A stretch of DNA of 64,000 nt, taken from contig NZ_LBMH01000010.1 of assembly GCF_001005305.1 (NCBI RefSeq), positions 1 to 64,000 of the forward strand, read 5' to 3'. Positions 57,256-64,000 of the stretch are shown piece after piece. Position 1 is the first letter of the stretch. The number at the start of each line of letters is the position of its first letter. The DNA comes from Kordia zhangzhouensis (lineage in GTDB: Bacteria > Bacteroidota > Bacteroidia > Flavobacteriales > Flavobacteriaceae). A model generated the notes under the pieces. That model was not told the origin of the DNA and did no database searches. It was given only the letters and a program-made list of their open reading frames with translations. The position numbers and the translations under genes were made by a program.

Positions 57256-57857
57256 TGTTTGATGTTCTGATTGTAGGCGGTGGTGTATCGGGCATGCAAT
57301 GTGCACTTGTTTTAGGTTCTGCAAAAGAAAAGCCGTATGCTAAAGGAAAAAAGATTGGAATCATTTTACACCAAAGAGCTTCACATTTGCAAAATGCATT
57401 ATTTAATAATGTATTAGGGCTTCCTGAGGGAAAAACAGGTGCCTCTATTTTACAGGAAGGAAAATTACATTTACAAAGAGTATATCCGCATGTGTTACAA
57501 ATTGAACAAGAAAAAGTTGTAAGAGTGACTGGAGAAGCTGGTAATTTTCAAATAGAAACCACTAAAGAAGCTTACCAAAGTAAAATAGTGATTATTGCCT
57601 TAAATTATGCCAAACCATTTACTATTGAAGGCTTGGAAGAATTTATAGCACCACATCCTAGAGCTGCTATTGAAAAGGATCGTGTGTATTTAAAAAACCA
57701 AGATCATTTGATTAAAAAAGGGTTGTATGTTTGCGGAACTATTGCTGGTTGGAGGAGTCAATTTGCCATTGCTGCTGGTAGTGGTGCACAAGTAGCTACA
57801 GATATTTTAACTCTTTGGAACGATGGAAATCACACGAAAGTACACGATAAAGTGTGA
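57255..57857 (+). CDS. Short FAD-dependent oxidoreductase, thioredoxin-reductase-like
   Basis: A 200-residue flavoprotein. The dinucleotide-binding motif is GGGVSG (8-13) after VLIV, and the C-terminal FAD segment is YVCGTIAGWRSQFAIAAGSGAQVA. Canonical thioredoxin reductases are about 310 residues, with an inserted NAD(P)H domain and a CxxC pair; both are missing here, so only the FAD-type fold remains. Electron donor and substrate are unknown. It overlaps the small membrane protein gene by 1 nt, which suggests a role at the membrane. Confidence 0.85.
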   Translation: MFDVLIVGGGVSGMQCALVLGSAKEKPYAKGKKIGIILHQRASHLQNALFNNVLGLPEGKTGASILQEGKLHLQRVYPHVLQIEQEKVVRVTGEAGNFQIETTKEAYQSKIVIIALNYAKPFTIEGLEEFIAPHPRAAIEKDRVYLKNQDHLIKKGLYVCGTIAGWRSQFAIAAGSGAQVATDILTLWNDGNHTKVHDKV

Positions 57858-57869
57858 TTATTATAAACA

Positions 57870-59468
57870 TTATTTTTCGTGTAATTCTAACACTTTTTTA
57901 ATCATTTCATCTCCTATGTTGAGCTGTTGTTGATATCCATTGACACCATATAATTGTTCAATATAGATAGCCTTGATATGTCTTTTGATTTGCTCTTCAT
58001 ATTTTTCAATATACATTCTTTGTCCGCGCATTTCACTAAGAAAATCTATATATTCTCTAAGTAACTCGTCACTTATCTCAAAGTTTTCCATAAACTCTTC
58101 TTGTGACATATTTTTGTATGTTTTTCGATCTTTATCTAACTTTTGAAAAACAAAATCATCAATATAACCTACGATTTTAGTTCGCAATCCTTTTTCCAAC
58201 GAAATTTCTTCAGGTGTTTTAGATAGAGGAACAAAAACGTCAGGAATAATTCCGCCACCACCATACACAATTTTTCCTTTAGGTGTTACAAATTTTAGAG
58301 AATCTGCTACCTTAATGCTATCAATAGAACGTAACTCTCCAGAGTTGAAACGTTCATAATATTCATCAAAATAGTCTTTATTGCCATTTTTATATGAACG
58401 TTGAATTGAACGCCCTGTAGGCGTGTAATAGCGAGAGATTGTTAGTCGGACGACAGAACCATCTCCTAATGGCATAGGACGTTGTACTAATCCCTTTCCA
58501 AATGAACGTCTTCCAACAATAACTCCTTTGTCATTATCTTGTAAAGCTCCTGCGATGATTTCACTTGCTGAAGCAGATTTTTCATTGATTAGTACATATA
58601 TTTCTCCCGATTCGAAATTTCCTTTTTCAGAAGCATAGTATTTTTCAACTTCTCCTTTTTTGTTTTTAGTAAATAGAATAAGTTTTCCATCTTCTAAAAA
58701 TTCATCTGCTATACTTCTCGTTACATCTAAAATTCCTCCTGGGTTATTGCGTAAATCTAATGTTAAGTTCTTAGCTCCTTTTTGTTGTAATTCTTGTAAA
58801 GCTTCATGAAATTCATCGTATGTAGTTTCTGCAAAACGATTAATTTTTATGTACCCTAAATCATCTGTCAGCATATATGCAGCAACCACACTTTTAATAG
58901 GTACTTTGGCTCTTTTTAGATTAATTGTAAAGATTTCATCAGTTTGTTTTCGGTAGATTTTTAGATGAACCGAGGTGTTTTGATTTCCTTTTAATTTGGA
59001 GATAATTTGTGTATTTCGAAGATGTTTACCATACAACGTATCAGTATCAGCCATCAAAATTCGATCACCTGCTTTGATTCCAGCTGCAATACTTGGACCA
59101 CCTTCTAACGTTCTAATCACCGTAAGTGTATCATTGACCATATCAAATCGAATACCAACACCCACAAAATCTCCTTGCATATTCTCAGCTACTCTTTTTT
59201 CTTCTTCTGAAGGAATATAAACTGAATGCGGATCGAGATTTTCAAGAATATTATTTACCGTAACATCAACAATACTATCTACATCTACATCATCAACATA
59301 TTCATAGTCAATATAATCTATAAGACGATTGAGTTTGTCTTTACTCGTATTGGATGAAAACAACGTTTCTGGAGTTGCGCTAAAATTTAATTTACCGCCA
59401 ATAAATACACCTATCGCTACAGCGGCAGCGATAATTACAGGTAATAAATATTGCGTTGTTTTATTCAA
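57870..59468 (-). CDS. S41-family C-terminal processing protease (CtpA/Prc type)
   Basis: A 532-residue periplasmic protease with one N-terminal membrane segment (about 7-25). A PDZ domain lies at about 85-165 (GIRFDMVNDTLTV, GIKAGDRIL). The peptidase S41 core contains the serine nucleophile in SASASEIIAGALQD and the catalytic Lys in GRRSFGKGLVQ. It trims or degrades envelope proteins from their C-termini. It is 10 bp downstream of the dCMP deaminase gene on the same strand, so the two form a small operon. Confidence 0.95.
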   Translation of the reverse strand: MNKTTQYLLPVIIAAAVAIGVFIGGKLNFSATPETLFSSNTSKDKLNRLIDYIDYEYVDDVDVDSIVDVTVNNILENLDPHSVYIPSEEEKRVAENMQGDFVGVGIRFDMVNDTLTVIRTLEGGPSIAAGIKAGDRILMADTDTLYGKHLRNTQIISKLKGNQNTSVHLKIYRKQTDEIFTINLKRAKVPIKSVVAAYMLTDDLGYIKINRFAETTYDEFHEALQELQQKGAKNLTLDLRNNPGGILDVTRSIADEFLEDGKLILFTKNKKGEVEKYYASEKGNFESGEIYVLINEKSASASEIIAGALQDNDKGVIVGRRSFGKGLVQRPMPLGDGSVVRLTISRYYTPTGRSIQRSYKNGNKDYFDEYYERFNSGELRSIDSIKVADSLKFVTPKGKIVYGGGGIIPDVFVPLSKTPEEISLEKGLRTKIVGYIDDFVFQKLDKDRKTYKNMSQEEFMENFEISDELLREYIDFLSEMRGQRMYIEKYEEQIKRHIKAIYIEQLYGVNGYQQQLNIGDEMIKKVLELHEK

Positions 59469-59478
59469 TTTATATTTT

Positions 59479-59913
59479 TTATGGACTTTGAAGTATTGGA
59501 ATGTGTTCTACCTCAACGCCTGCTCTTTTTAAAAATTGTATTCCAGAGTCATCTTTGTATGCATCCACATACACCACTCGTGTAATTCCTGCTTGATGAA
59601 TCAATTTACTACATTCTTTGCATGGCGACATGGTAATGTACAGCGTAGCTCCAACACATGATTGTGTAGAGGCAGCCACTTTTAAGATTGCATTGGCTTC
59701 TGCATGCAATACATACCATTTTGTATAGCCTTCTTCATCTTCACAGAAGTTTTCAAATCCTGAAGGAGTTCCATTATATCCGTCAGAAATAATCATTCTA
59801 TCTTTTACAATAATCGCACCAACTTGCTTTCGTTGGCAATAGGAGAGTTTTCCCCATTCTTTTGCCATGCGTAAATACGCATGATCGTATTTTACTTGTT
59901 TTTGTTTAGGCAT
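59479..59913 (-). CDS. dCMP deaminase-family zinc protein
   Basis: I start at 59913 (144 residues), directly after a -7 element; an ATG at 59949 lies upstream of it. The zinc motifs are HAEANAI (His and Glu) and PCKECSK, and the N-terminus YDHAYLRMAKEWGKLSYCQRKQVGAIIV is typical of the ComEB/dCMP deaminase group. It converts dCMP to dUMP on the way to dTMP. The deaminase fold is shared with riboflavin deaminases, but this sequence fits the dCMP type best. Confidence 0.92.
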   Translation of the reverse strand: MPKQKQVKYDHAYLRMAKEWGKLSYCQRKQVGAIIVKDRMIISDGYNGTPSGFENFCEDEEGYTKWYVLHAEANAILKVAASTQSCVGATLYITMSPCKECSKLIHQAGITRVVYVDAYKDDSGIQFLKRAGVEVEHIPILQSP

Positions 59914-59916
59914 GTA

Positions 59917-59924
59917 CAAATTTA
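59917..59924 (-). promoter_or_regulatory. -7 element almost touching the dCMP deaminase start
   Basis: TAAATTTG on the minus strand ends 3 nt before the ATG at 59913, again implying a nearly leaderless transcript. Confidence 0.45.
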
Positions 59925-59937
59925 ACCTTTTTGGAGC

Positions 59938-59964
59938 GAAAAAAAGCAACCATTATAGTTGCTT
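59938..59964 (-). terminator. Terminator after the lanthipeptide-like gene
   Basis: A 7-bp stem (AAGCAAC with GTTGCTT, 59944-59964) and a 7-nt loop are followed by seven T residues on the minus strand. It isolates the precursor gene from the downstream dCMP deaminase gene. Confidence 0.75.
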
Positions 59965-60049
59965 CTTATCTCTTCTAGCGAAGATATTGGGTTTCTAATC
60001 GATTCACAACCACTTTGCTGTTAATTTTTTACCAAAATTTGAGTGTTTA

Positions 60050-60241
60050 TTATTTAGAATGGCATGGCAAGCAATCTGATTCTTCAGTATCACAATCACA
60101 TGTATTAAGTCCAGAACAGTCACAAGTTTCTTCACAATCTGAAACAGCAGCTGCTAACCTTCCGCCACGGATATTGTAAAAATTTAACGTTGAGATTTGC
60201 TTTTTGTTTAAGCTTAGTTTTAAGATTTCTCTTTTTTTCAT
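60050..60241 (-). CDS. Class I lanthipeptide-like (RiPP) precursor peptide
   Basis: A 63-residue peptide. The leader MKKREILKLSLNKKQIS is the type seen in Bacteroidota class I lanthipeptide and related GG-leader precursors, and a double-Gly site occurs at Gly26-Gly27 (NIRGGR). The following core has seven Cys (36, 40, 42, 48, 50, 57, 60) and a matching number of Ser/Thr (34, 39, 43, 47, 52, 55, 62), enough for several (methyl)lanthionine rings. No LanB, LanC, LanM, protease or ABC exporter is present in the window, so the enzymes must be encoded elsewhere, or the peptide is not modified this way. It has its own promoter and terminator. Confidence 0.82.
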   Translation of the reverse strand: MKKREILKLSLNKKQISTLNFYNIRGGRLAAAVSDCEETCDCSGLNTCDCDTEESDCLPCHSK

Positions 60242-60269
60242 GATTTTTAATTTAATGTTTCGTACACTT

Positions 60270-60303
60270 CTAAACTATTAAAAATCATCGCGAATTACAA
60301 AAA
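60270..60303 (-). promoter_or_regulatory. Promoter of the lanthipeptide-like gene
   Basis: On the minus strand TTTTTG (60303-60298) precedes TAGTTTAG (60277-60270, one mismatch to TAnnTTTG) with a 20-nt gap. The -33 part lies inside the 3' end of the upstream HupE gene. Confidence 0.4.
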
Positions 60304-60879
60304 GTTTACATCTACAATGTGAATAGCCACACCAAGTACTATCGATGAAATTACCATAATCCAATCTCTTTTTGAGAAGCGAAATACAGTTTGAAATACA
60401 AACGACAATACCAACATGACTAGCACTATAATAATTTGCGCAGCTTCTACGCCCAACGCAAACTCTAGCATAGGAAGTAATTTACTTTGTACACCAGAAG
60501 TTATGGTTTTGAAATAGTTGGAAAATGCCAGTCCGTGAATTAATCCAAAGAACAACGCTGCAACCAACAATAAAACAAGTTTGGTTTTATTATTACTGTG
60601 TTTTCCGGCAGTAAAAATATTGAACAAAGCCGTAACTATGATTGTTATATATACTAATAACTCTGCCAAATTTGCTTTCACAGAAATAACGGCGTAAGTA
60701 GATAAAATTAAAGAAATAGTGTGACCTATTGTAAAAATAGTAACTAGCCAAAAAACACGTTTCCAATCTTTGAAAGTGTAGGCTACTGTTAGGACAATTA
60801 AGAACAAAATATGATCATATCCGTTTAAGTCTAAAACGTGATTGAGTCCTAATTTAAAATATATCCAAAATTCATTCAT
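60295..60879 (-). CDS. HupE/UreJ-family membrane protein
   Basis: A 194-residue protein with about six membrane helices. HupE/UreJ features are HVLDLNGYDHILFL in the first helix, FTIGHTISL in the third and FFGLIHGLAFSNYF in the middle; the conserved His and Asp may bind metal. Family members are associated with nickel supply to hydrogenase or urease, but neither enzyme is encoded in the window, and stand-alone copies are common in this phylum. The transported ion is therefore unknown. Confidence 0.85.
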   Translation of the reverse strand: MNEFWIYFKLGLNHVLDLNGYDHILFLIVLTVAYTFKDWKRVFWLVTIFTIGHTISLILSTYAVISVKANLAELLVYITIIVTALFNIFTAGKHSNNKTKLVLLLVAALFFGLIHGLAFSNYFKTITSGVQSKLLPMLEFALGVEAAQIIIVLVMLVLSFVFQTVFRFSKRDWIMVISSIVLGVAIHIVDVNFL

Positions 60880-60935
60880 TAAGTATAGGTTTAGGTTGGG
60901 GTTTGGGTGTTAAACTTACGTTTTATTTATCTTTT

Positions 60936-61745
60936 TTAAAAACCTCGCTCTTTTTGTAGCTCTTCATAGGCTTTTTGTACTTTTTGAAACTTTGCTTCAG
61001 CTCCTTTCACGTGTTCTTCTCCTAAGTGCTGTACTTTGTCAGGATGGTATTTTTTTGCCATTTTACGATACGCTTTTTTTATTTCATTGTTTGTAGCCGA
61101 TTTGTCAATTTCTAAAATCTTGTATGCGCTATCTACAGGATTGTAAAACATTGCTTTGATTGATTGGAAATCACGATCATTGATATATAAATATCCTGCA
61201 ATTTTCTCAATTAACTCTACCTCTACCTCATCAACAACTCCATCTGCTTTGGTTACACCAAATAGATAATGTAGTAATTGTAAACGTGATGAGTGATCCA
61301 TGTACATTTGGATTTGCTGGCAAACTTCACGCGTAGAGATATCTTCCTTTTTTAGCAACCCATTAAACAATTGAAATGCATGATTGGCACGTTCTTTACC
61401 GTACATTTTCACAAAATAATCACGCACATAATTTTTTTCGGCTTCTGAAACAACACCATCAGCTTTCATCACAATAGCAGAAAGCACTAATAGACTTACT
61501 TCAAAATCACCTGATTTGGTTTGTGAACGTTTCTGTGAAGAAGACACTCGTTTTTTTCTAGTGTCGTATTTAGGTTCGCTACGTTGGTAACGACGTTGTT
61601 TGTCTTTTTTTGGCGGTTCGAGTAATAATCCTTTTTCTGTTGCTTTATCAACGGCCGCACCAATGGCAAATCCAATTGCGGCTCCAATCGGTCCTCCTAG
61701 TGTCCATCCTAATGCGCCTCCGATCCAGCTTGCAAATCCACTCAT
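60936..61745 (-). CDS. TerB-DnaJ fusion (DjlA-like co-chaperone)
   Basis: I start at 61745 (269 residues), 15 nt after a -7 element; an upstream ATG at 61847 lies ahead of that promoter. The N-terminus is Gly/Ala-rich (MSGFASWIGGALGWTLGGPIGAAIG...) and probably inserts in a membrane. A TerB-like helical domain follows (about 85-190, with acidic ADGVVSEAE and ADGVVDEVE repeats). A C-terminal J domain (about 205-265) has YHPDK, the HPD that stimulates DnaK. This order is that of DjlA-type membrane co-chaperones. Confidence 0.92.
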   Translation of the reverse strand: MSGFASWIGGALGWTLGGPIGAAIGFAIGAAVDKATEKGLLLEPPKKDKQRRYQRSEPKYDTRKKRVSSSQKRSQTKSGDFEVSLLVLSAIVMKADGVVSEAEKNYVRDYFVKMYGKERANHAFQLFNGLLKKEDISTREVCQQIQMYMDHSSRLQLLHYLFGVTKADGVVDEVEVELIEKIAGYLYINDRDFQSIKAMFYNPVDSAYKILEIDKSATNNEIKKAYRKMAKKYHPDKVQHLGEEHVKGAEAKFQKVQKAYEELQKERGF

Positions 61746-61760
61746 ATTCTTGTTTTTTAC

Positions 61761-61768
61761 CAAAGATA
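61761..61768 (-). promoter_or_regulatory. -7 element of the TerB-DnaJ gene
   Basis: TATCTTTG on the minus strand, 15 nt before the ATG at 61745, fixes that start. Confidence 0.5.
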
Positions 61769-61889
61769 CATTTTCCAAAGAAAAAAATATTCTCGCTCCA
61801 CATATTTTATAGAAATTATGGCATATACTTTTAAATTTCTTTAACAAAAATCAAAAGCAAATCGTATCATCAAAAAAATTAATAATCCG

Positions 61890-61897
61890 TATCTTTG
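61890..61897 (+). promoter_or_regulatory. -7 element of the bacilliredoxin gene
   Basis: TATCTTTG matches TAnnTTTG, 32 nt before the ATG at 61930. Confidence 0.5.
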
Positions 61898-61929
61898 CCT
61901 CATTAGTAATGAATTAATACAGAAAGATT

Positions 61930-62340
61930 ATGTATCCACCAGAATTGGTAAAACCAATGCGTGAAGACCTCACAGCAGTAGGTTTTGAAGAATTACATAC
62001 GGTTGAAGCAGTTGAAAACGCTTTAGCAAAAGAAGGAACTACATTGGTAGTTGTAAATTCTGTTTGCGGTTGTGCTGCTGCAAATGCACGACCTGGCGCA
62101 CGAATGTCTTTAGATAACGATAAAAAACCTGATCATTTAGTGACTGTTTTTGCTGGAGTTGATAGAGAAGCTACAGATAAAGCAAGAAGTTACATGATTC
62201 CTTTTCCTCCTTCTTCTCCAAGCATGGCTTTGTTTAAGGACGGACAGTTGGTTCATATGCTGGAACGCCACCATATTGAAGGAAGACCTGCAGAAATGAT
62301 TGCAGAAAATCTAAAAGATGCGTACAACGAAAATTGTTAA
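61930..62340 (+). CDS. Bacilliredoxin (BrxA/BrxB, YphP/YqiW family)
   Basis: A 136-residue protein with a thioredoxin-like fold. The active site is Cys46-Gly-Cys48 in NSVCGCAAANARPGAR, the CGC signature of bacilliredoxins, and the N-terminus MYPPELVKPMREDL is typical of the family. In Firmicutes it removes bacillithiol from mixed disulfides; several Bacteroidota also make bacillithiol, and no synthesis genes are visible here. It has its own promoter and terminator. Confidence 0.93.
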   Translation: MYPPELVKPMREDLTAVGFEELHTVEAVENALAKEGTTLVVVNSVCGCAAANARPGARMSLDNDKKPDHLVTVFAGVDREATDKARSYMIPFPPSSPSMALFKDGQLVHMLERHHIEGRPAEMIAENLKDAYNENC

Positions 62341-62363
62341 GTCGTACTTTTAAAAATTAATAT

Positions 62364-62392
62364 AAAACCACGCATTGTCGTGGTTTTGTTTT
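62364..62392 (+). terminator. Terminator after the bacilliredoxin gene
   Basis: A 9-bp stem (AAAACCACG with CGTGGTTTT), a 6-nt loop and a T-rich tract lie 23 bp past the stop codon. Confidence 0.8.
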
Positions 62393-62393
62393 T

Positions 62394-62401
62394 TACTTTT
62401 G
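62394..62401 (+). promoter_or_regulatory. -7 element of the acyltransferase gene
   Basis: TACTTTTG ends 6 nt before the ATG at 62408, another very short leader. It directly follows the preceding terminator. Confidence 0.5.
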
Positions 62402-62407
62402 TAGTAT

Positions 62408-63154
62408 ATGGCAAAGTTTTTTTCATACATTTTAACTCCTATTTATTTTTTATTTTTTGGGCTTTTGTTAGTAATTTTTCATGGAGTTCAATGGCTCTTT
62501 TTAAAAATAGGAGGCCGTAAAGGGCATCAAATAAGTGTCAATGCGTTGCAATATTCTTTGATGCGTTGTCACAATATTTTAGGAACGCGTCACACTTTAA
62601 GAAACCCTTATAAATTAGACAAGAATCGTCCGGTAATTATTGTTTCCAATCATCAAAGCATGAATGATATTCCGCCACTTATTTGGCTATTTAGGAGGCA
62701 CTATCCCAAATTTATTAGCAAAAAAGAGTTAGGTAAAGGAATTCCAAGTATTTCTTTTAATTTACGACATAGCGGTGCAGCGCTGATTGATCGAAAAGAT
62801 GCCAGACAAGCCATTGCTGAGATTACACGTTTTGCTAAGCTGATTCATGAAAACAACTATGCAGGTATTATTTTTCCAGAAGGTACACGTAGCCGAACTG
62901 GCATTCCAAAACCCTTTAAAACAAAAGGATTGGAAGTGCTTTTTAAGTACATTCCAGACGCACAAATTGTTCCTGTAACTATCAATAATTCATGGAAAAC
63001 AACCAAATATGGCAAATTTCCATTCGGGTTGGGTGCACACATTAAAGTAGAAGCACACAAACCTCTACAGCTTCGTGATTATCCTAAGGAAAAACGCACT
63101 GAACTTATCCAACAACTTGAAAAAACTATTACAGAACACGTAGTGATTGATTAG
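62408..63154 (+). CDS. 1-acyl-sn-glycerol-3-phosphate acyltransferase (PlsC type)
   Basis: A 248-residue membrane-associated acyltransferase with an N-terminal hydrophobic segment (about 5-32). The catalytic motif is HQSMND (H-x4-D) in VSNHQSMNDIPPL, and the substrate-binding motif is FPEGTRSRTG at about 156-165. It adds the second acyl chain in phosphatidic acid synthesis, or acylates another lysolipid. It is 3 bp upstream of the HD hydrolase gene on the same strand. Confidence 0.92.
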   Translation: MAKFFSYILTPIYFLFFGLLLVIFHGVQWLFLKIGGRKGHQISVNALQYSLMRCHNILGTRHTLRNPYKLDKNRPVIIVSNHQSMNDIPPLIWLFRRHYPKFISKKELGKGIPSISFNLRHSGAALIDRKDARQAIAEITRFAKLIHENNYAGIIFPEGTRSRTGIPKPFKTKGLEVLFKYIPDAQIVPVTINNSWKTTKYGKFPFGLGAHIKVEAHKPLQLRDYPKEKRTELIQQLEKTITEHVVID

Positions 63155-63157
63155 CAA

Positions 63158-63811
63158 ATGAAAAAAACTCAAATTATTGACAAAACGATTGCTTTTGTCA
63201 AAGAAACTTTGAAAAATGCAGAAGGTGGTCACGATTGGTTTCACATTGAACGCGTGTATAAAAACGCATTGTTGATTGCGAAAGAGGAAGATGTGGACGA
63301 GTTTATTGTTAGTTTGGGTGCATTATTACACGATATTGCTGATGCTAAATTTCATAACGGTGACGAAACTGTCGGACCGAAAGTAGCTCGTGAATTTTTG
63401 GAAAGTATTGATGTTTCTGAAAAAGTGATTTTACACGTAAAAAACATCATAGAGAATATTTCTTTTAAAGGAGGAAATTTTGACCAAGCATTTCGTTCAA
63501 CTGAATTGGATGTTATTCAAGATGCAGATCGTTTGGATGCACTTGGCGCTATTGGAATTGCACGTTGTTTTAATTATGGCGGATTTAAAGATCGTAAAAT
63601 CTATGATCCTCAAATTGCACCAAAACTGAACATGACCAAAGAAGAATATAAAGCTTCTACAGCTCCTACTATCAATCATTTTTACGAAAAATTATTGTTA
63701 CTGAAAGACAAAATGAATACGAAAACTGGTCGAAAAATTGCCCTAGAGCGTCATGAGTTTATGGAACAGTTTCTTGCTCAGTTTTATGCAGAATGGAATG
63801 GTGAAAAGTAA
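63158..63811 (+). CDS. HD-domain phosphohydrolase
   Basis: A 217-residue HD-superfamily protein. The metal ligands are His in GGHDWFHIERVYKNA (about 23-30), the HD pair in GALLHDIAD and a distal Asp in VIQDADRLDALGAIG. It belongs to the YedJ/YpgQ-like group, which act on nucleotides or other phosphate esters; the exact substrate is not known. It is probably co-transcribed with the acyltransferase gene. Confidence 0.9.
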   Translation: MKKTQIIDKTIAFVKETLKNAEGGHDWFHIERVYKNALLIAKEEDVDEFIVSLGALLHDIADAKFHNGDETVGPKVAREFLESIDVSEKVILHVKNIIENISFKGGNFDQAFRSTELDVIQDADRLDALGAIGIARCFNYGGFKDRKIYDPQIAPKLNMTKEEYKASTAPTINHFYEKLLLLKDKMNTKTGRKIALERHEFMEQFLAQFYAEWNGEK

Positions 63812-63815
63812 CTTG

Positions 63816-64000
63816 TTATTGAATCATTAGCTTCATTTCGCTGCGGTATTTGGACGCGCTTTTTCCTGTAATCTCTTTAAAGAGTTTGTTAAAATGTGAA
63901 AAATTATTGAATCCGCTTTCATAGCAAATATCTGTAATACTACTTTGACTTTCTAACAACAATTTAGTTGCATATACTACTCTATATTCATTAACGAGTT
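63816..64000 (-). CDS. AraC-family transcription regulator, partial (5' part outside window)
   Basis: The last 61 codons are visible; the rest lies to the right of the window. They contain the second helix-turn-helix of an AraC-type DNA-binding domain (SSITDICYESGFNNFSHF) and the FNKLFKEITGKSASKYR signature that ends the domain, followed by a short tail. The stop codon is 4 nt from the end of the convergent HD gene. Nothing can be said of its N-terminal sensor part. Confidence 0.9.
   Translation of the reverse strand, partial: LVNEYRVVYATKLLLESQSSITDICYESGFNNFSHFNKLFKEITGKSASKYRSEMKLMIQ

Noticed and set aside
60295-60879. HupE/UreJ gene as evidence of hydrogenase or urease
   Set aside because: No structural or maturation genes for either enzyme are present, and stand-alone members are common.
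1-64000. CRISPR arrays, rRNA operons, prophage or integrase modules
   Set aside because: No regularly spaced repeats, rRNA sequence or phage structural genes were seen anywhere in the window.

Overview
The window is low-GC chromosomal DNA from a member of the Bacteroidota, most likely a marine Flavobacteriaceae. The basis is: recurring TAnnTTTG promoter elements, two proteins with type IX secretion (T9SS) C-terminal sorting domains, SusC/TonB-type receptor architecture, a YD-repeat/DUF6443 Rhs pair, a DUF6503 protein, and a class I lanthipeptide-type leader of the kind seen in Kordia-like genomes. The genus is inference only.

Layout. 1-590: 5' part of an IS1-family transposase running off the left edge. 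680-10205 (minus): an accessory locus made of a stand-alone LytTR regulator, two large secreted YD-repeat proteins and a small lipoprotein, closed by a hairpin terminator. The second YD protein ends in an Rhs core followed by a HELGH zincin-like tip, and the lipoprotein starts 1 nt after it, so this reads as a polymorphic toxin plus candidate immunity gene, with the two YD proteins resembling the B and C halves of a Tc-type shell. 10206-10880: non-coding spacer and a tRNA-Asn with its own promoter and terminator. 11054-15057: rseP, an M1 aminopeptidase and a divergent SCO1-like copper protein. 15136-17650: ferrous iron uptake (feoA, feoB and a 40-codon Cys-rich membrane protein) behind a palindromic operator candidate. 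18947-26207: a manganese/iron/zinc ABC importer operon with its DtxR-type regulator, divergent from a TonB-dependent receptor with a DtxR-like inverted repeat between them.

26250-34163: a polyprenyl diphosphate synthase, then a TetR-TolC-adaptor-RND efflux operon. 34213-41116: housekeeping genes (aspS, tadA, dxs) with a ClC-family channel that lacks the gating glutamate. 41156-46921: two large T9SS-exported proteins (a beta-propeller protein and an M4 metalloprotease). 46955-55417: dgt, a PiT phosphate transporter fused to a PhoU-like domain, a DUF6503 protein, and nrdA/nrdB, so dNTP synthesis and breakdown genes lie close together. 55686-64000: small housekeeping genes (DUF3109, MarC, S41 protease, dCMP deaminase, HupE/UreJ, TerB-DnaJ, bacilliredoxin, acyltransferase, HD hydrolase, AraC fragment). 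Among them is a stand-alone 63-residue lanthipeptide-like precursor with seven core cysteines and no modification enzymes in the window.

The strongest candidates for something new are the LytTR-controlled split Rhs/zincin locus, the orphan Cys-rich RiPP precursor, the pair of metal permeases carrying winged-helix-like tails (one with no ordinary start codon), and a pair of 20-21 bp spaced direct repeats shared between the LytTR promoter region and an unannotated small minus-strand unit at about 18.7-18.9 kb.
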